NCBI GenBank assembly: GCA_011525685.1
Contig: WYBW01000012.1
Location: 1 to 57,657 of the forward strand
Origin: Verrucomicrobiia bacterium
GTDB lineage: Bacteria; Verrucomicrobiota; Verrucomicrobiia; Limisphaerales; JADLHS01
Direction of reading: 5' to 3'
DNA length: 57,657 nucleotides
In this document: positions 17,721 to 26,709 of the stretch, piece after piece
Numbering within the stretch: the stretch's first letter is position 1
Layout: every line of letters begins with the position of its first letter
The notes under the pieces: model-generated
The model's input: only the letters and a program-made list of their open reading frames with translations
Told to the model about the DNA's origin: nothing
Database searches by the model: none
Made by a program: the position numbers and the translations under genes

Positions 17721-18386
17721 TCACTCGAGTTGGAGCGTGCCAAAGCAGCGCGGCAGGTGGAAGTTCAACTCGTCCACCGGCGACCACGCCGCCCAGTGCG
17801 GATGCGAGTTGTCCTCCGCGCACTTGAAGAAATTTCCCCGCCACGTCTGGCCGTTCAGTTCACCCAGTGGTCCGACGTATTGTTCCAGCAAGGTGAAGGG
17901 GATGAAAAACCGCAGTTGCCAGAACACCGGCTTGGTGATCTCCCGTTCAACCACCGCCGGCAGCGAGCTTTGGACTGAAATCCGCCTCGCGACTTCGGCC
18001 GGCACTTTGGTGAACTGCTTGAATCCCTCCGGCGTGCGGGTCGGGTCAACGATGTGCGAGCAAAGGAACGCCCCGCCGCAGTTGAACTCGAAGTTGAGGT
18101 AACCCGCGCCCGGCTTCGGCTCCACAAAAAACTCCACGCAACTGTCCTTCCAAACCTCGCTGCCGTACCCCGTCCGTGTGCAACGCACGTAGCGATCCTG
18201 AACCTGAAACCGGCCTTGGATGCCGTGCCGCTCATAAAGCAATCGCACGGTGGTCCGCGGACGATGCGGGCTGCTTTCCGGCCGGAAGCAGTTGATGCGG
18301 GCGAGATCGGCCTGGTCCCAGGCCGCGTCATCCAGCGCCAAGGCAGTGGCGGTCGTCGCCGGCAACTTTCGGATCAGGTATTGCAT
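17721..18386 (-). CDS. CBM9-like carbohydrate-binding protein
   Basis: A 221-residue beta-sandwich protein of the carbohydrate-binding family 9-like group: LYERHGIQGRFQVQDRYVRC, DSCVEFFVEPKPGAGYLNFEF, the NCGG turn, then FFIPFTLLEQYVGPLG and WRGNFFKCAEDNSHPHWAAW. No signal peptide is visible, so it is probably cytoplasmic. The domain often binds xylan- or cello-type sugars when attached to enzymes, but stand-alone proteins are not characterised. It is the last gene of a leftward group, 73 bp after the TIM-barrel gene. Confidence 0.82.
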   Translation of the reverse strand: MQYLIRKLPATTATALALDDAAWDQADLARINCFRPESSPHRPRTTVRLLYERHGIQGRFQVQDRYVRCTRTGYGSEVWKDSCVEFFVEPKPGAGYLNFEFNCGGAFLCSHIVDPTRTPEGFKQFTKVPAEVARRISVQSSLPAVVEREITKPVFWQLRFFIPFTLLEQYVGPLGELNGQTWRGNFFKCAEDNSHPHWAAWSPVDELNFHLPRCFGTLQLE

Positions 18387-18459
18387 CAGCCGTGATTCAC
18401 GCCTCAGCGCGGGTCGTCGTGCTCACCCCGGTTTGCCGGGGCGGCGCCTTGCCATCAAA

Positions 18460-19374
18460 TCAGTCCTCGCCCCAGATTCGTTTCACGTGTTCGACGCCGC
18501 TTTTGACCTCCTCCAGCGAGAGACTGGGACTGAATTCGAACACCTTGATGTGCTCCGCTTTCACCGAGGGTTTGAGGGCGGCAAAGTCCACGGTGCCGGT
18601 GCCGGGGGCGCAGTGATCGCGCGCGGGCGGTTGCACGTCGTGAATGTGAAATCCGCCCAGCCGGTCGCGGAACGATTCGAGATGCAGCGTGTGGTGGATG
18701 AAGCCCAGGTTTTCCTTGATCTGTGCGTGGCCGGTGTCGTGCCAGTACACCACCGCCGGGCTGGTGAATTCGCGGAAGAAAAAGGGGAAATCCGTCTCGA
18801 ACGGAATCTCCTCGAGGGCTTCCCGGTTTTCCACGCCGAGCTTGAGGCCGCGGGCTTCGGCCTCGGGCAGGAGTTTCCGCAACGTTTCGTAGGTGTGCTC
18901 GACGAAACGCTCCTTTTTCGCCTCGCGCTTCTCGCTGACCTCGGCGCAGAGCTTCTCGTATCTGGGCGAGCCTTTCTCGCCGCGCGCCAGCAGGTCCTTG
19001 AGTTTGTCCGTATAGTCCTTCATCTCCACACTGCCCAGGTGCAGCACCACCAGCGGGGCGCGCACGCGCTCGGCGAACTCGAAAGTCTTGAGCGTGTACC
19101 GAATCGCCAGTTCGCGTTCGCGGGGCTTCTCGGCGGAGAATTGATAGAGGTTGGGCGCGGAATGATTCACACCCATGGGCAGCGGACAAAAATTGTGGAG
19201 CGTGGAGATCTTGATTTCTCCCGCGTCCACGGCCTCGAGAATGCCGGGCATGAGGCTGATGCGCGTGCCGTGGCTGAGTTCGGCGTACTCGAAGCCCAGT
19301 TCGCGGACCTCGCGCAGCATGGCCCGCCCGTCGGAGTGACGGTGCGAGTTCCAGCAGGTGGAGAACGAATACAT
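18460..19374 (-). CDS. Sugar phosphate isomerase/epimerase-like TIM barrel
   Basis: A 304-residue xylose-isomerase-like TIM barrel (AP endonuclease 2 superfamily). Visible strands and metal-site regions are ELGFEYAELSHGTRISLMPG, APLVVLHLGSVEM, LKLGVENREALEE (metal Glu), VVYWHDTGHAQI (His, Asp) and LGGFHIHDVQP (His). These match divalent-metal sugar isomerases and inosose-type enzymes; the substrate is not known. ATG 19374 is favoured over an upstream ATG at 19401 because that one sits inside the rpsU terminator hairpin. The CBM9-like gene follows. Confidence 0.85.
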   Translation of the reverse strand: MYSFSTCWNSHRHSDGRAMLREVRELGFEYAELSHGTRISLMPGILEAVDAGEIKISTLHNFCPLPMGVNHSAPNLYQFSAEKPRERELAIRYTLKTFEFAERVRAPLVVLHLGSVEMKDYTDKLKDLLARGEKGSPRYEKLCAEVSEKREAKKERFVEHTYETLRKLLPEAEARGLKLGVENREALEEIPFETDFPFFFREFTSPAVVYWHDTGHAQIKENLGFIHHTLHLESFRDRLGGFHIHDVQPPARDHCAPGTGTVDFAALKPSVKAEHIKVFEFSPSLSLEEVKSGVEHVKRIWGED

Positions 19375-19418
19375 AAACAAAAAGCCGGGTGCGGCTAACA
19401 CATGGACCGCATCCGGCT
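19375..19418 (-). terminator. Intrinsic terminator after rpsU
   Basis: Read on the minus strand, AGCCGGATGCGG (19418-19407) pairs with CCGCACCCGGCT (19394-19383), 12 bp with one mismatch and a 12-nt loop, and is followed by a T-rich run. It starts 19 bp after the rpsU stop and ends exactly at the chosen start codon of the TIM-barrel gene, so rpsU is probably expressed as its own short message. Confidence 0.85.
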
Positions 19419-19436
19419 GTGGGAATTCAAAATCAA

Positions 19437-19634
19437 TTACATGTCGGCGTAGCGGGCGCTCAACATGGCGGAGAAGCGCGCGGCCTTCTCCTTGCGGCGC
19501 CGCCGTTCACTCGGCTTTTCATAATGCCGGTGATTGCGCACCACCTTCAAGGTGCCCTCGCGGTCAATTTTCTTTTTCAACCGCCGCAGGGCCTTGTCCA
19601 CTGATTCGCCTTTTTTCAGTCTGATTTCCGTCAA
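19437..19634 (-). CDS. rpsU: 30S ribosomal protein S21
   Basis: A 65-residue, very basic protein: MTEIRLKKGESVDKALRRLK at the start, then KIDREGTLKVVRNHRHYEKP and a run of Arg/Lys (SERRRRKEKAARF). This is the full-length S21 of the small ribosomal subunit, which helps 16S rRNA 3' end interactions with mRNA. A clear intrinsic terminator follows. Sequence and length leave little doubt. Confidence 0.95.
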   Translation of the reverse strand: MTEIRLKKGESVDKALRRLKKKIDREGTLKVVRNHRHYEKPSERRRRKEKAARFSAMLSARYADM

Positions 19635-19770
19635 TCCGTCTCACTTCCTTTCCAGGCGGAGCCGGCGGGTTTGGGCCGGTTCTCGCAAAATTTCAGAGTC
19701 GGAGCATAGAGACGCCAACGGAACACTGTCAACCGCCAAAACATCTGCAAAAAAACGGGCAAAATCGGCT

Positions 19771-19905
19771 GAGGCGCATCTCAGGCTTTGCAGGTCCGCC
19801 AGTCTGCCAGCCGGACGGCTTGCGAGCCGCCCCTCCGAGGTCCAGACCGTCCTCGCCACCACGTACAGGCAGACCCGCATGCAAAGCAGTGAGATGCGCG
19901 CCAGA
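19771..19905. repeat. Hairpin repeat family 1, copy C (reverse)
   Basis: Bases 19787-19838 read in reverse carry the family-1 core (GGAGGGGCGGCTCGCAAGCC, then CCGGCTGGCAG). The outer ends GGCGCATCTCAGGCTTTGCA (19773-19792) and the complement of GCAAAGCAGTGAGATGCGCG (19882-19901) also pair, so the entire segment can fold as one long imperfect hairpin. It lies in the 407-bp gap (19635-20041) between divergent rpsU and the binding-protein gene; nothing else is seen there. Confidence 0.5.
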
Positions 19906-20041
19906 TCGGCCAGACACGGCAAACCGCCAGCGGGCCGCCACCCGAATCAAAAGGGGCTTGGTGCTTGGAAGGAATGACATCCCGATGGTCGGAGAAATCA
20001 AAAGGGTTGAAAACCCCCCGGCGGTTTCCTACGTTCGCCGC

Positions 20042-21034
20042 ATGAAATCGGCGATCCGCCTCCTGCTGGCCTGCGGCGTTCTGCTGGCCACTCTGCTCAC
20101 GTCTCCGGCCGCGCAAAAATCTTACTCCATCGCGGTCATTCCCAAAGGCACGACCCACGAGTTCTGGAAGTGCATCCACGCCGGCGCCATCAAAGCCCAG
20201 CGCGAATTGCAATCGCAGGGCACAAAGGTCGAGATCATCTGGAAAGGCCCGCTCCGCGAGGATGACCGCGACCAGCAGATTCAGGTGGTGGAAAACTTTA
20301 TGACCCGCCGCGTCAGCGGCATCGTGCTCGCGCCGCTGGATTCGCGGGCGTTGGTCAAGCCTGTGGTGAACGCCGTGGCCTCCGGCATCCCGGTCGTCAT
20401 CATGGACTCGGACTTGAACTCGGACAAGCAGGTCAGCTTCGTCGCCACGGACAATTACAAGGGCGGCGCGCTCGGCGCGGAACGGCTGGCCACCTTGCTC
20501 GGCGGCAAGGGCAACGTCATCCTGCTGCGCTACGCCGTCGGTTCGGCCAGCACCGAGGCCCGGGAGAACGGTTTCCTCGACACGCTCAAGTCCAAATATC
20601 CGGACATCAAAATCATTTCCGCGGACCAATACGCCGGCGCGACGCGCGAGACGGCTTATCAAGCTTCGCAAAACCTGTTGAACCGCTACGGCCGCGAAGT
20701 GAACGGCATTTTTTGCGTGAACGAAAACTCCACCGTCGGCATGACCAAGGCGTTGCGCGACATCGGCCGGGCGGGCGGGCGGGTCAAGATGGTGGGCTTC
20801 GACGCCGGCTCCCAGTCGGTGGATGACTTGAAGAAAGGCGACGTGCAGGGGTTGGTCGTTCAGAATCCCGTGCGCATGAGTTATCTCGCGGTGCTGACGC
20901 TGATGAAACATCTGCGCGGCGAAACCGTCGAGAAACGGATTGATACCGGCGTCACGGTGGTGACACCCGAGAACCTGAACGAGCCGGAGATCCAGGAACT
21001 CATCTATCCGCCGCTGGCAAAGTACCTCAACTGA
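20042..21034 (+). CDS. Sugar ABC importer substrate-binding protein
   Basis: A 330-residue periplasmic binding protein of the ribose/galactose type (Peripla_BP_4). Signal peptide MKSAIRLLLACGVLLATLLT; mature part starts YSIAVIPKGTTHEFWKCIHAG. Typical hinge and pocket segments follow: VSGIVLAPLDSRALVKPV, IPVVIMDSDLNSDKQVSFVA, GIFCVNENSTVGMTKAL and VKMVGFDAGSQSVDDLKKG. ATG 20042 is taken because the 74 open codons upstream are not signal-like. The permease gene follows after 43 bp. The bound sugar is not known. Confidence 0.92.
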   Translation: MKSAIRLLLACGVLLATLLTSPAAQKSYSIAVIPKGTTHEFWKCIHAGAIKAQRELQSQGTKVEIIWKGPLREDDRDQQIQVVENFMTRRVSGIVLAPLDSRALVKPVVNAVASGIPVVIMDSDLNSDKQVSFVATDNYKGGALGAERLATLLGGKGNVILLRYAVGSASTEARENGFLDTLKSKYPDIKIISADQYAGATRETAYQASQNLLNRYGREVNGIFCVNENSTVGMTKALRDIGRAGGRVKMVGFDAGSQSVDDLKKGDVQGLVVQNPVRMSYLAVLTLMKHLRGETVEKRIDTGVTVVTPENLNEPEIQELIYPPLAKYLN

Positions 21035-21077
21035 GCCGGCGGCCCCGAAAGCTGCTCCCGGCAACCGAGCAAGCCAA

Positions 21078-22085
21078 ATGGAACAGGCCGCATCTCACGG
21101 GGCCAGCGTGGGCCAGCGCGGCAAACTTCCGTTCTCCCGGTTCTTGAATTTCTTCGGCCCCGTGCTGGGCCTGCTGTTCGTCATCGGCGTGTTCTGCGCC
21201 AACAACGAAGTGCGCCCCTACTTCCTTACGGGCGCCAATTTCAAGATCATCCTCACGCAAACCGTCATCGTGGCCATTTGCGCCCTGGGCATGACGATGA
21301 TCATCGTCAGCGGCGGCATTGACCTGAGCATCGGCTCGACCGTGGCCCTCACCAGCGTGGTCGGCGCCACGTTCATCCTGAAGGGTTTTCCGCCGGTGGT
21401 CGTGGTGATGCTCACGATCCTCACCGGCGGGCTGCTCGGGTTGATCAACGGTGGCATCATCGCCGGCTTCCGCATGATGCCGTTCATCGTCACGCTGGGT
21501 ATGATGGGCATTGCGCGCGGCTCCGCGAAATGGATCGGCAGGAATCAAACGGTCAATTACCCCGACTCGCCGCTGAACAAGATCATGGCCCTCGAAGCGC
21601 CGCAGCAGCTCCTGCCGCTGCCGATGGGCGTCTGGATCGCCATTGGCCTGGCCGTCCTCATGTCCGTGGTGATGCGGCGGACGGTGTTTGGCCGGTATAT
21701 TTTCGCCATTGGCTCGAACGAACTGGCCGCGCGGCTTTCGGGGGTGCGGGTGCGGATGTACAAGGCCGCCATTTACGGTGTGGCCGGCTTGTTTTTTGGT
21801 CTGGCGGGATTGATGCAACTCTCGCGACTCACACAGGGCGACCCTTCCGTCGCCATCGGGCTGGAACTGGACGTCATCGCGGCCGTGGTCATTGGCGGCG
21901 CGAGTTTGAGCGGCGGCAGCGGGAGCATCCTCGGCTCGATGATTGGCGCGCTCATCATGGCCGTGTTGCGCAACGGCTCGAACCAGAGCGGCTGGCCGAC
22001 TTACATGCAGGAGATCATCATCGGCATCGTCATCATCCTCGCCGTCGGTCTCGACCGGCTGCGCCAGGGACGGGCAAAGACGTGA
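21078..22085 (+). CDS. Sugar ABC importer permease (RbsC-like)
   Basis: A 335-residue membrane protein of the BPD_transp_2 family with about nine to ten helices. Family marks are ICALGMTMIIVSGGIDLSIG, where the SGGIDLS group is invariant, GLINGGIIAGFRMMPFIVTLG, IFAIGSNELAARLSGV and DVIAAVVIGGASLSGGSGSI. It forms the membrane channel of ribose-type importers and needs a two-domain ATPase (RbsA-like). No such ATPase lies on either side: the next gene is a secreted hydrolase-like protein. The ATPase must be elsewhere or shared with another importer. Confidence 0.93.
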   Translation: MEQAASHGASVGQRGKLPFSRFLNFFGPVLGLLFVIGVFCANNEVRPYFLTGANFKIILTQTVIVAICALGMTMIIVSGGIDLSIGSTVALTSVVGATFILKGFPPVVVVMLTILTGGLLGLINGGIIAGFRMMPFIVTLGMMGIARGSAKWIGRNQTVNYPDSPLNKIMALEAPQQLLPLPMGVWIAIGLAVLMSVVMRRTVFGRYIFAIGSNELAARLSGVRVRMYKAAIYGVAGLFFGLAGLMQLSRLTQGDPSVAIGLELDVIAAVVIGGASLSGGSGSILGSMIGALIMAVLRNGSNQSGWPTYMQEIIIGIVIILAVGLDRLRQGRAKT

Positions 22086-22164
22086 GCCTCGTGAATGGCG
22101 CGCAAGGCCACGGTTCAAGCGCCCTGACCCGCATGTCGGATCTGCCTTTTAACGAACGAGTCCC

Positions 22165-22281
22165 CGTAACGCCAACTTTCCAGTCGGCCCGCCCTGTGCA
22201 GCATTTCGCGGAGAACCCGCAACGCCGAGCACGGGATTTACTCCTCAAGCCAAGCACTCCGGTTGGAAAACCGGCGTTACG
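22165..22281. repeat. Inverted repeat between genes
   Basis: CGTAACGCCAACTTTCCAGT (from 22165, running to 22187) matches the complement of 22259-22281 (CGTAACGCCGGTTTTCCAAC on the other strand), 23 bp with about five differences and a 71-bp middle. The gap 22086-22445 has no gene I can support besides the 5' codons open in frame with the next gene. Confidence 0.45.
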
Positions 22282-22445
22282 AGCGTTGCCGCGCCTCCTG
22301 TGGTCCGGGCGGAAAATGTCCTTCGCGCGGGTGCGATGGCATGTTTATGCAGGGGGCAGGGGCGGTTAACGCGCTTGAATCGCCCGCAAAAAATGCGAGC
22401 TTCGGGCGACGTATGGAATGCCGTCCTCGCCGAGAAGCAGCTTCA

Positions 22446-25400
22446 GTGAAGAGTTTGATCCTGGGCGCACTCATGACTGTGCTCCCGTTAGCCACCTTTG
22501 GCCAGTCGAACGAGTGGCGGGCGTTCTGGGCGGACGCCTTCGGCGCCGGTTTCAAGAGCGCCTCCGAAGTCACCACCTTCATCAACAATGTGCGCGCGGC
22601 CAATGCCAACGCCATCCTGCCGGAGGTGCGCAAGCGCGGTGACGCCTATTACAACGGCAGCATCTACGAACCCAAAGCCACCGACATCAGCCCTGCCACG
22701 TTTGACCCGTTGGCGGACATGATCGCCAAGGCGCACGACACCAGCGGCGGCAAGCAGTGCCTTGAGGTCCACGCGTGGATTGTCAGCTACAAGATTTGGG
22801 GCAGCCAGAGCACCGCGCCGCCCGCGTCGAATCCGCCCCACCCCTACAACGCGCATCCCGACTGGCTCACGCAGGATGTCAACGGCGCGTTCTGGGACGG
22901 CACGAGTTACTCGTTCGATCCCGGCCATCCCGACGTGCAGCGTTACACGTTCAACGTCTGCATGGACATCATTTCGCGGTACGACATTGACGGGTTCAAC
23001 TTCGATTACATCCGCTACACGGGCAACACCTGGGGCTATCATCCGGTGACCGTCGCGCGATTCAACGCGCGTTTCGGGCGGACGGGCCAGCCTTCGCCGA
23101 CCGACCCGCTATGGATGCAGTTTCGCCGCGACCAGATCACCGCCTTGGTGCGCAAGGTCTATCTCCACACCCTGGCCATCAAACCGTGGGTGAAAATTTC
23201 CGCGGACACCATCACTTGGGGCAACAGCGGCGTGGCCAACGACACGCAGTGGTACAACTCGTCCGCGGCGTGGAACAGCGTGTTGCAGGATTGGCGGGGC
23301 TGGATGGAGGAGGGCATCCTGGACCTGAACATCCCGATGAATTATTACCGGCATCACAACACCACGCCGCCGACCGATCACGCCACCGCCTACACGAACT
23401 GGATGAACTTCGCCAAGGATCGCCGGTTCAACCGCCACGTCGCCATCGGCCCGGGCATCTACTTGAATTACACGTCCAACGCGATCATCCAGATGCGGGC
23501 CACGCGCGCGCCGTCGCCATCGGGGAACTACGCGCAAGGCGTCTGCGGCTACGTTTACAAACAGCCCGATGCCCAGGGCACGAGCTTCGCCACGTTCAAG
23601 AATTACCTGACCAACAGCCCGAACGCGCACGATCCGCTGTCGCCGCCGATTTTTGCGACCAAAGTGTCCCCGCCGGACATGCCGTGGAAATCCGCCCCCA
23701 CGCGCGGCCACCTGATGGGCACCGTCTTCGGTGGCAGCACCGCGAACTCGCTGGACGGCGCGGTGGTGACGGTGAGCGGCCCGGTCAACCGCAGCCAGAC
23801 GAACGACGCCACCGGCTTTTATGGCTTCGTGGATTTGCCGCCCGGCACTTACAACGTCACGGCGGTGTTTCCCGGTTACACGAATGGAACCGCCAACGTG
23901 ACGATCACGGCCGGCACCGTGGCCACGCGGGATTTCGTTCTCGGATTGCAGGGGCCGCCCGCCATCGTGGCACAGCCGCAGAACCAGACCGTCTATTCGG
24001 GCGCGGTGGCCGGTTTCACGGTAACGGCTTCCGGTCCGCCGCCGCTGGCGTATCAATGGCGGCGCAACGGCACCAATCTCGTCGGCGCGACCTCGGCTTC
24101 GCTCACGATCAACCCGGCCACGACGAACCATGCGGGCAATTACGTCGTGGTCGTGACCAATTCGTACGGCGCAGTAACCAGCGACGTCGCCACGCTTACC
24201 GTCATTGTCCCGCCACCGAGCGCGCGGTTGATTCCGCTCTGGAGCCTTCCAGTGGGTTCGCGCCCGTATCTGACCACGGGCAACACCGAACGCGGGCTGA
24301 CGTTCAATCCATTAAGCCAGCGGCTGCTGCTGGTGGGGCGCGCCGGGTCGCCGCAAGTGTATGCGCTCAATCCCGACACGGGCGCGGATTTGCACACGCT
24401 GAATCTTGGCTCCGGCGTCATTGCCGGCGGCACCTACACCCTGCAACTGGCGGGCGCGGCAGACGACGGCGCGGTGTATGTCTGCAATCTCACGCTCAAT
24501 GGCGCGACCGACGCCTTCCGGCTTTATCGCTGGGCGAATGATGATCCGGGCACAACTCCCACCGTGGCGTTCTCGGGCAACCCCGATGCGACCAATCCGC
24601 AACGTTGGGGCGACACCCTGGACGTGCGCGGCTCGGGCACGGGCACGCAAATCCTCATCGCTTCGCGCCAGGGCACAAACGTCGTCGTGTTCACCACGGC
24701 CAACGGAACGACCTTCACGCCCAATCGCGTCAACGTGAGCGGAGTGTCCGGTGGCGCGTTTGGACTGGGGGTGGCCTTCGGCGCGGGCAACACCTTTTGG
24801 GGAAAGGCGGTGGGCCAGTCGCTCCGGCGGATTTCTTTCAACCTGGCCAGCAACACCGGCACGGTCGAGCAAACCTACAGCAGCCCGGGCGTGGCCAACA
24901 GCATCGGCGCCATCGGGGTCAGCACCCATCTCAACGTCATTGCCGGCGTGGCCATTGAAACGCCCGACAACCTCAAGCTCTACGACCTCTTCCCCGACAA
25001 CACGGTGACCCTGGTCGAGACGAACACATTCCCGACGGACAATGACAACTCGAACCTGACCGGCGCCGTGGATTTCGACCAGGACCGGGTCTTCGCGCTC
25101 GATTCGAACAATGGAATCATCGCTCTCCGGGTTTTGCCGCGGCCGATGGCGCCCACCATTTCCACGCAGCCGCAAAGCCTCACGGTGGTTGAAGGAGACG
25201 ATGCCGGTTTTTTTGTCACCGCGGCGGGCACTCCGCCGCTTGCTTACCAGTGGCGTTTTAACGGCACACCCATCCCGGGCGCGACCGGCACCAATTACAC
25301 CCGGGTCAATGCGCAGGCGGGCGACGCGGGCGGTTACTCGGTGGTCATCACCAACATTGCCGGCGCCATCACGAGCAGCGTGGCGGTGTTGACGGTCAAT

Positions 25401-25871
25401 GTTCCGCCGGAAATCACCGCGCACCCGGAGAGTCGCACGGTCAAAGCCGGCACGAACGTCACCTTCACCGTCCTGGCCAGCGGCACCGCGCCGCTTGTTT
25501 ATCAGTGGTATTTCGCCGGAGCGGCGCTTGCGGGCGCGACCAACAGCACTTGCTCATTGAGCCTGGTCGCGTCGAGCGACGCGGGGGATTACACGGTCAC
25601 CGTCACCAACGTGGCCGGCAGCGCGTTCAGCTTGCCGGCCACCCTCAGCGTGCTGCCGCCCGATCCGTCGCACTTGGACTCATTGGTGCGGCTGCCGGAC
25701 GGGCGTTTTCGATTGGAGGGCACTGGCGACGCGGGGGTTTACGTGATTGAATTTTCGACCAACCTGTTGAACTGGGAGGGACTGGCGAACGTACTCAACA
25801 CCAACGGCGCGTTCTGGTGTCTGGACGGCGAAACCAACGCCCCGCGACGCTTTTACCGCGCCCGCCGCTGA
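22446..25871 (+). CDS. Secreted GHL10 glycoside-hydrolase-like protein with Ig domains
   Basis: A 1141-residue secreted protein. Residues 1-20 are a signal peptide (GTG start, then KSLILGALMTVLPLATFGQ). Residues 23-400 resemble GHL10 (DUF187), TIM-barrel proteins related to glycoside hydrolases that act on peptidoglycan or polysaccharide: EWRAFWADAFGAGFKSASEV, YDIDGFNFDYIRYTGN and DLNIPMNYYRHH. Residues 419-500 form a carboxypeptidase-regulatory-like beta domain (GTVFGGSTANSLDGAVVTVS). Ig-like domains lie at about 505-585, 905-985 and 990-1075 (repeated QP..LAYQWR.NGT pattern); between them, about 595-895, is a propeller-like region resembling DUF4623. The end (FSTNLLNWEGL...) is a short beta tail. 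The frame is open upstream to 22263, and ATG 22413 is an alternative. Confidence 0.82.
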   Translation: MKSLILGALMTVLPLATFGQSNEWRAFWADAFGAGFKSASEVTTFINNVRAANANAILPEVRKRGDAYYNGSIYEPKATDISPATFDPLADMIAKAHDTSGGKQCLEVHAWIVSYKIWGSQSTAPPASNPPHPYNAHPDWLTQDVNGAFWDGTSYSFDPGHPDVQRYTFNVCMDIISRYDIDGFNFDYIRYTGNTWGYHPVTVARFNARFGRTGQPSPTDPLWMQFRRDQITALVRKVYLHTLAIKPWVKISADTITWGNSGVANDTQWYNSSAAWNSVLQDWRGWMEEGILDLNIPMNYYRHHNTTPPTDHATAYTNWMNFAKDRRFNRHVAIGPGIYLNYTSNAIIQMRATRAPSPSGNYAQGVCGYVYKQPDAQGTSFATFKNYLTNSPNAHDPLSPPIFATKVSPPDMPWKSAPTRGHLMGTVFGGSTANSLDGAVVTVSGPVNRSQTNDATGFYGFVDLPPGTYNVTAVFPGYTNGTANVTITAGTVATRDFVLGLQGPPAIVAQPQNQTVYSGAVAGFTVTASGPPPLAYQWRRNGTNLVGATSASLTINPATTNHAGNYVVVVTNSYGAVTSDVATLTVIVPPPSARLIPLWSLPVGSRPYLTTGNTERGLTFNPLSQRLLLVGRAGSPQVYALNPDTGADLHTLNLGSGVIAGGTYTLQLAGAADDGAVYVCNLTLNGATDAFRLYRWANDDPGTTPTVAFSGNPDATNPQRWGDTLDVRGSGTGTQILIASRQGTNVVVFTTANGTTFTPNRVNVSGVSGGAFGLGVAFGAGNTFWGKAVGQSLRRISFNLASNTGTVEQTYSSPGVANSIGAIGVSTHLNVIAGVAIETPDNLKLYDLFPDNTVTLVETNTFPTDNDNSNLTGAVDFDQDRVFALDSNNGIIALRVLPRPMAPTISTQPQSLTVVEGDDAGFFVTAAGTPPLAYQWRFNGTPIPGATGTNYTRVNAQAGDAGGYSVVITNIAGAITSSVAVLTVNVPPEITAHPESRTVKAGTNVTFTVLASGTAPLVYQWYFAGAALAGATNSTCSLSLVASSDAGDYTVTVTNVAGSAFSLPATLSVLPPDPSHLDSLVRLPDGRFRLEGTGDAGVYVIEFSTNLLNWEGLANVLNTNGAFWCLDGETNAPRRFYRARR

Positions 25872-25872
25872 A

Positions 25873-25958
25873 CGCCGGAGGGACGGCTTACCCAGCCGGG
25901 CGGCTGGGCGGCTGATAAGCCGACTCTCCGGCAGAGCGGCGGACTGGCACGAAACGGA
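25873..25958 (+). repeat. Hairpin repeat family 1, copy A
   Basis: GCCGGAGGGACGGCTTACCC (from 25874) pairs with the downstream arm ending at 25931, whose complement reads GCCGGAGAGTCGGCTTATCA. The stem is about 21 bp with few mismatches around a GC-rich loop. Right after it comes a GGCGGACTGGCACGAAAC tail shared in outline with copies B and C. It begins 2 bp after the stop of the large secreted protein and could act as its 3' end hairpin. Confidence 0.6.
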
Positions 25959-26048
25959 AACGCGCCCCAGCCGACGCCGGGATTGGAATTGAGATTGCGC
26001 ATCCGGCCTGCCGCGCAATAATCCCCGCATCCGATTCCGCATCTCAAG

Positions 26049-26630
26049 ATGAACGAGTGGAACATCCAGTCCCGCGCCCACGCCTGCGAAGCCTGCGGCA
26101 AGCCGTTTGCCGACCAGGAGGTCTATCACACGCTGCTTTCCGAGGAGAAGACCGAACTGCGCCGCTCGGACATCTGTTCCGCCTGCTGGCAGCAGCAGTT
26201 CAGTGAGGGCGCGCGCGACCGCAAGGGCTTCGTCTCTTACTGGCAGGGCGTTTATGAAGCGCCGCCGCCGCCCACCGATCCGATTCACAAGGAAACGGCC
26301 GAAACGCTCCTGCGCAAACTCGTCGAGGAGAACGACGCCCGCCATGTTCCGGCGGGCTACATCCTCGCGGTCATGCTCGAACGCAAACGCGTGCTCAAGG
26401 TGAAGGAACAAATTGTCCGCGACGGCCGGCGAACGTTCATTTACGAGCAGCCGAAAACCGGGGATGTGTTCACCATCACCGATCCCGACCTGCGGCTCGA
26501 TCAACTGGAGGCCGTCCAGCGCGATGTGGCGGCCTTGCTCGAACACGGGCTGAATCCACCCGCGCCGCCTTCGGAAACAGCTCCAGCGCCGGTTCAAACT
26601 GAACCTGAACTCGAAACCAAAACCACCTAA
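26049..26630 (+). CDS. Conserved-type zinc-ribbon protein, unknown function
   Basis: A 193-residue protein with two CxxC pairs near the start (Cys13/Cys16 in CEACGK and Cys43/Cys46 in CSACW), the spacing of a zinc ribbon. The middle (about 75-160) is a helical, charged region: HKETAETLLRKLVEENDARH, ILAVMLERKRVLKVKEQIV. The end is a Pro/Glu/Thr-rich disordered tail. I do not recognise a named family. It is 95 bp upstream of rnc on the same strand, so a link with RNA metabolism is possible but unproven. Confidence 0.7.
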   Translation: MNEWNIQSRAHACEACGKPFADQEVYHTLLSEEKTELRRSDICSACWQQQFSEGARDRKGFVSYWQGVYEAPPPPTDPIHKETAETLLRKLVEENDARHVPAGYILAVMLERKRVLKVKEQIVRDGRRTFIYEQPKTGDVFTITDPDLRLDQLEAVQRDVAALLEHGLNPPAPPSETAPAPVQTEPELETKTT

Positions 26631-26640
26631 CCCGATGCAC

Positions 26641-26709
26641 GATTTATGATTTGCGGTTTATGATTGCCCGCCCCGGCGCATGGCAATCGTAAATCCTAAA
26701 TCATCAATC
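26641..26709 (+). repeat. Long hairpin in front of rnc
   Basis: Bases 26641-26666 and 26684-26709 form a 26-bp stem with only two true mismatches (three further positions are G-U when transcribed) and a 17-nt loop. It ends 16 bp before the rnc start codon. A double-stranded RNA of this length is a natural substrate for RNase III. The arms are AT-rich (GATTTATGATTTGCGGTTTA), unlike the surrounding DNA, and resemble low-complexity intergenic repeats. Confidence 0.65.

Noticed and set aside
22450..22464. 15-base match to the start of bacterial 16S rRNA (AGAGTTTGATCCTGG)
   Set aside because: The match stops after 15 bases and the DNA continues as a signal peptide coding region; no further rRNA sequence follows.
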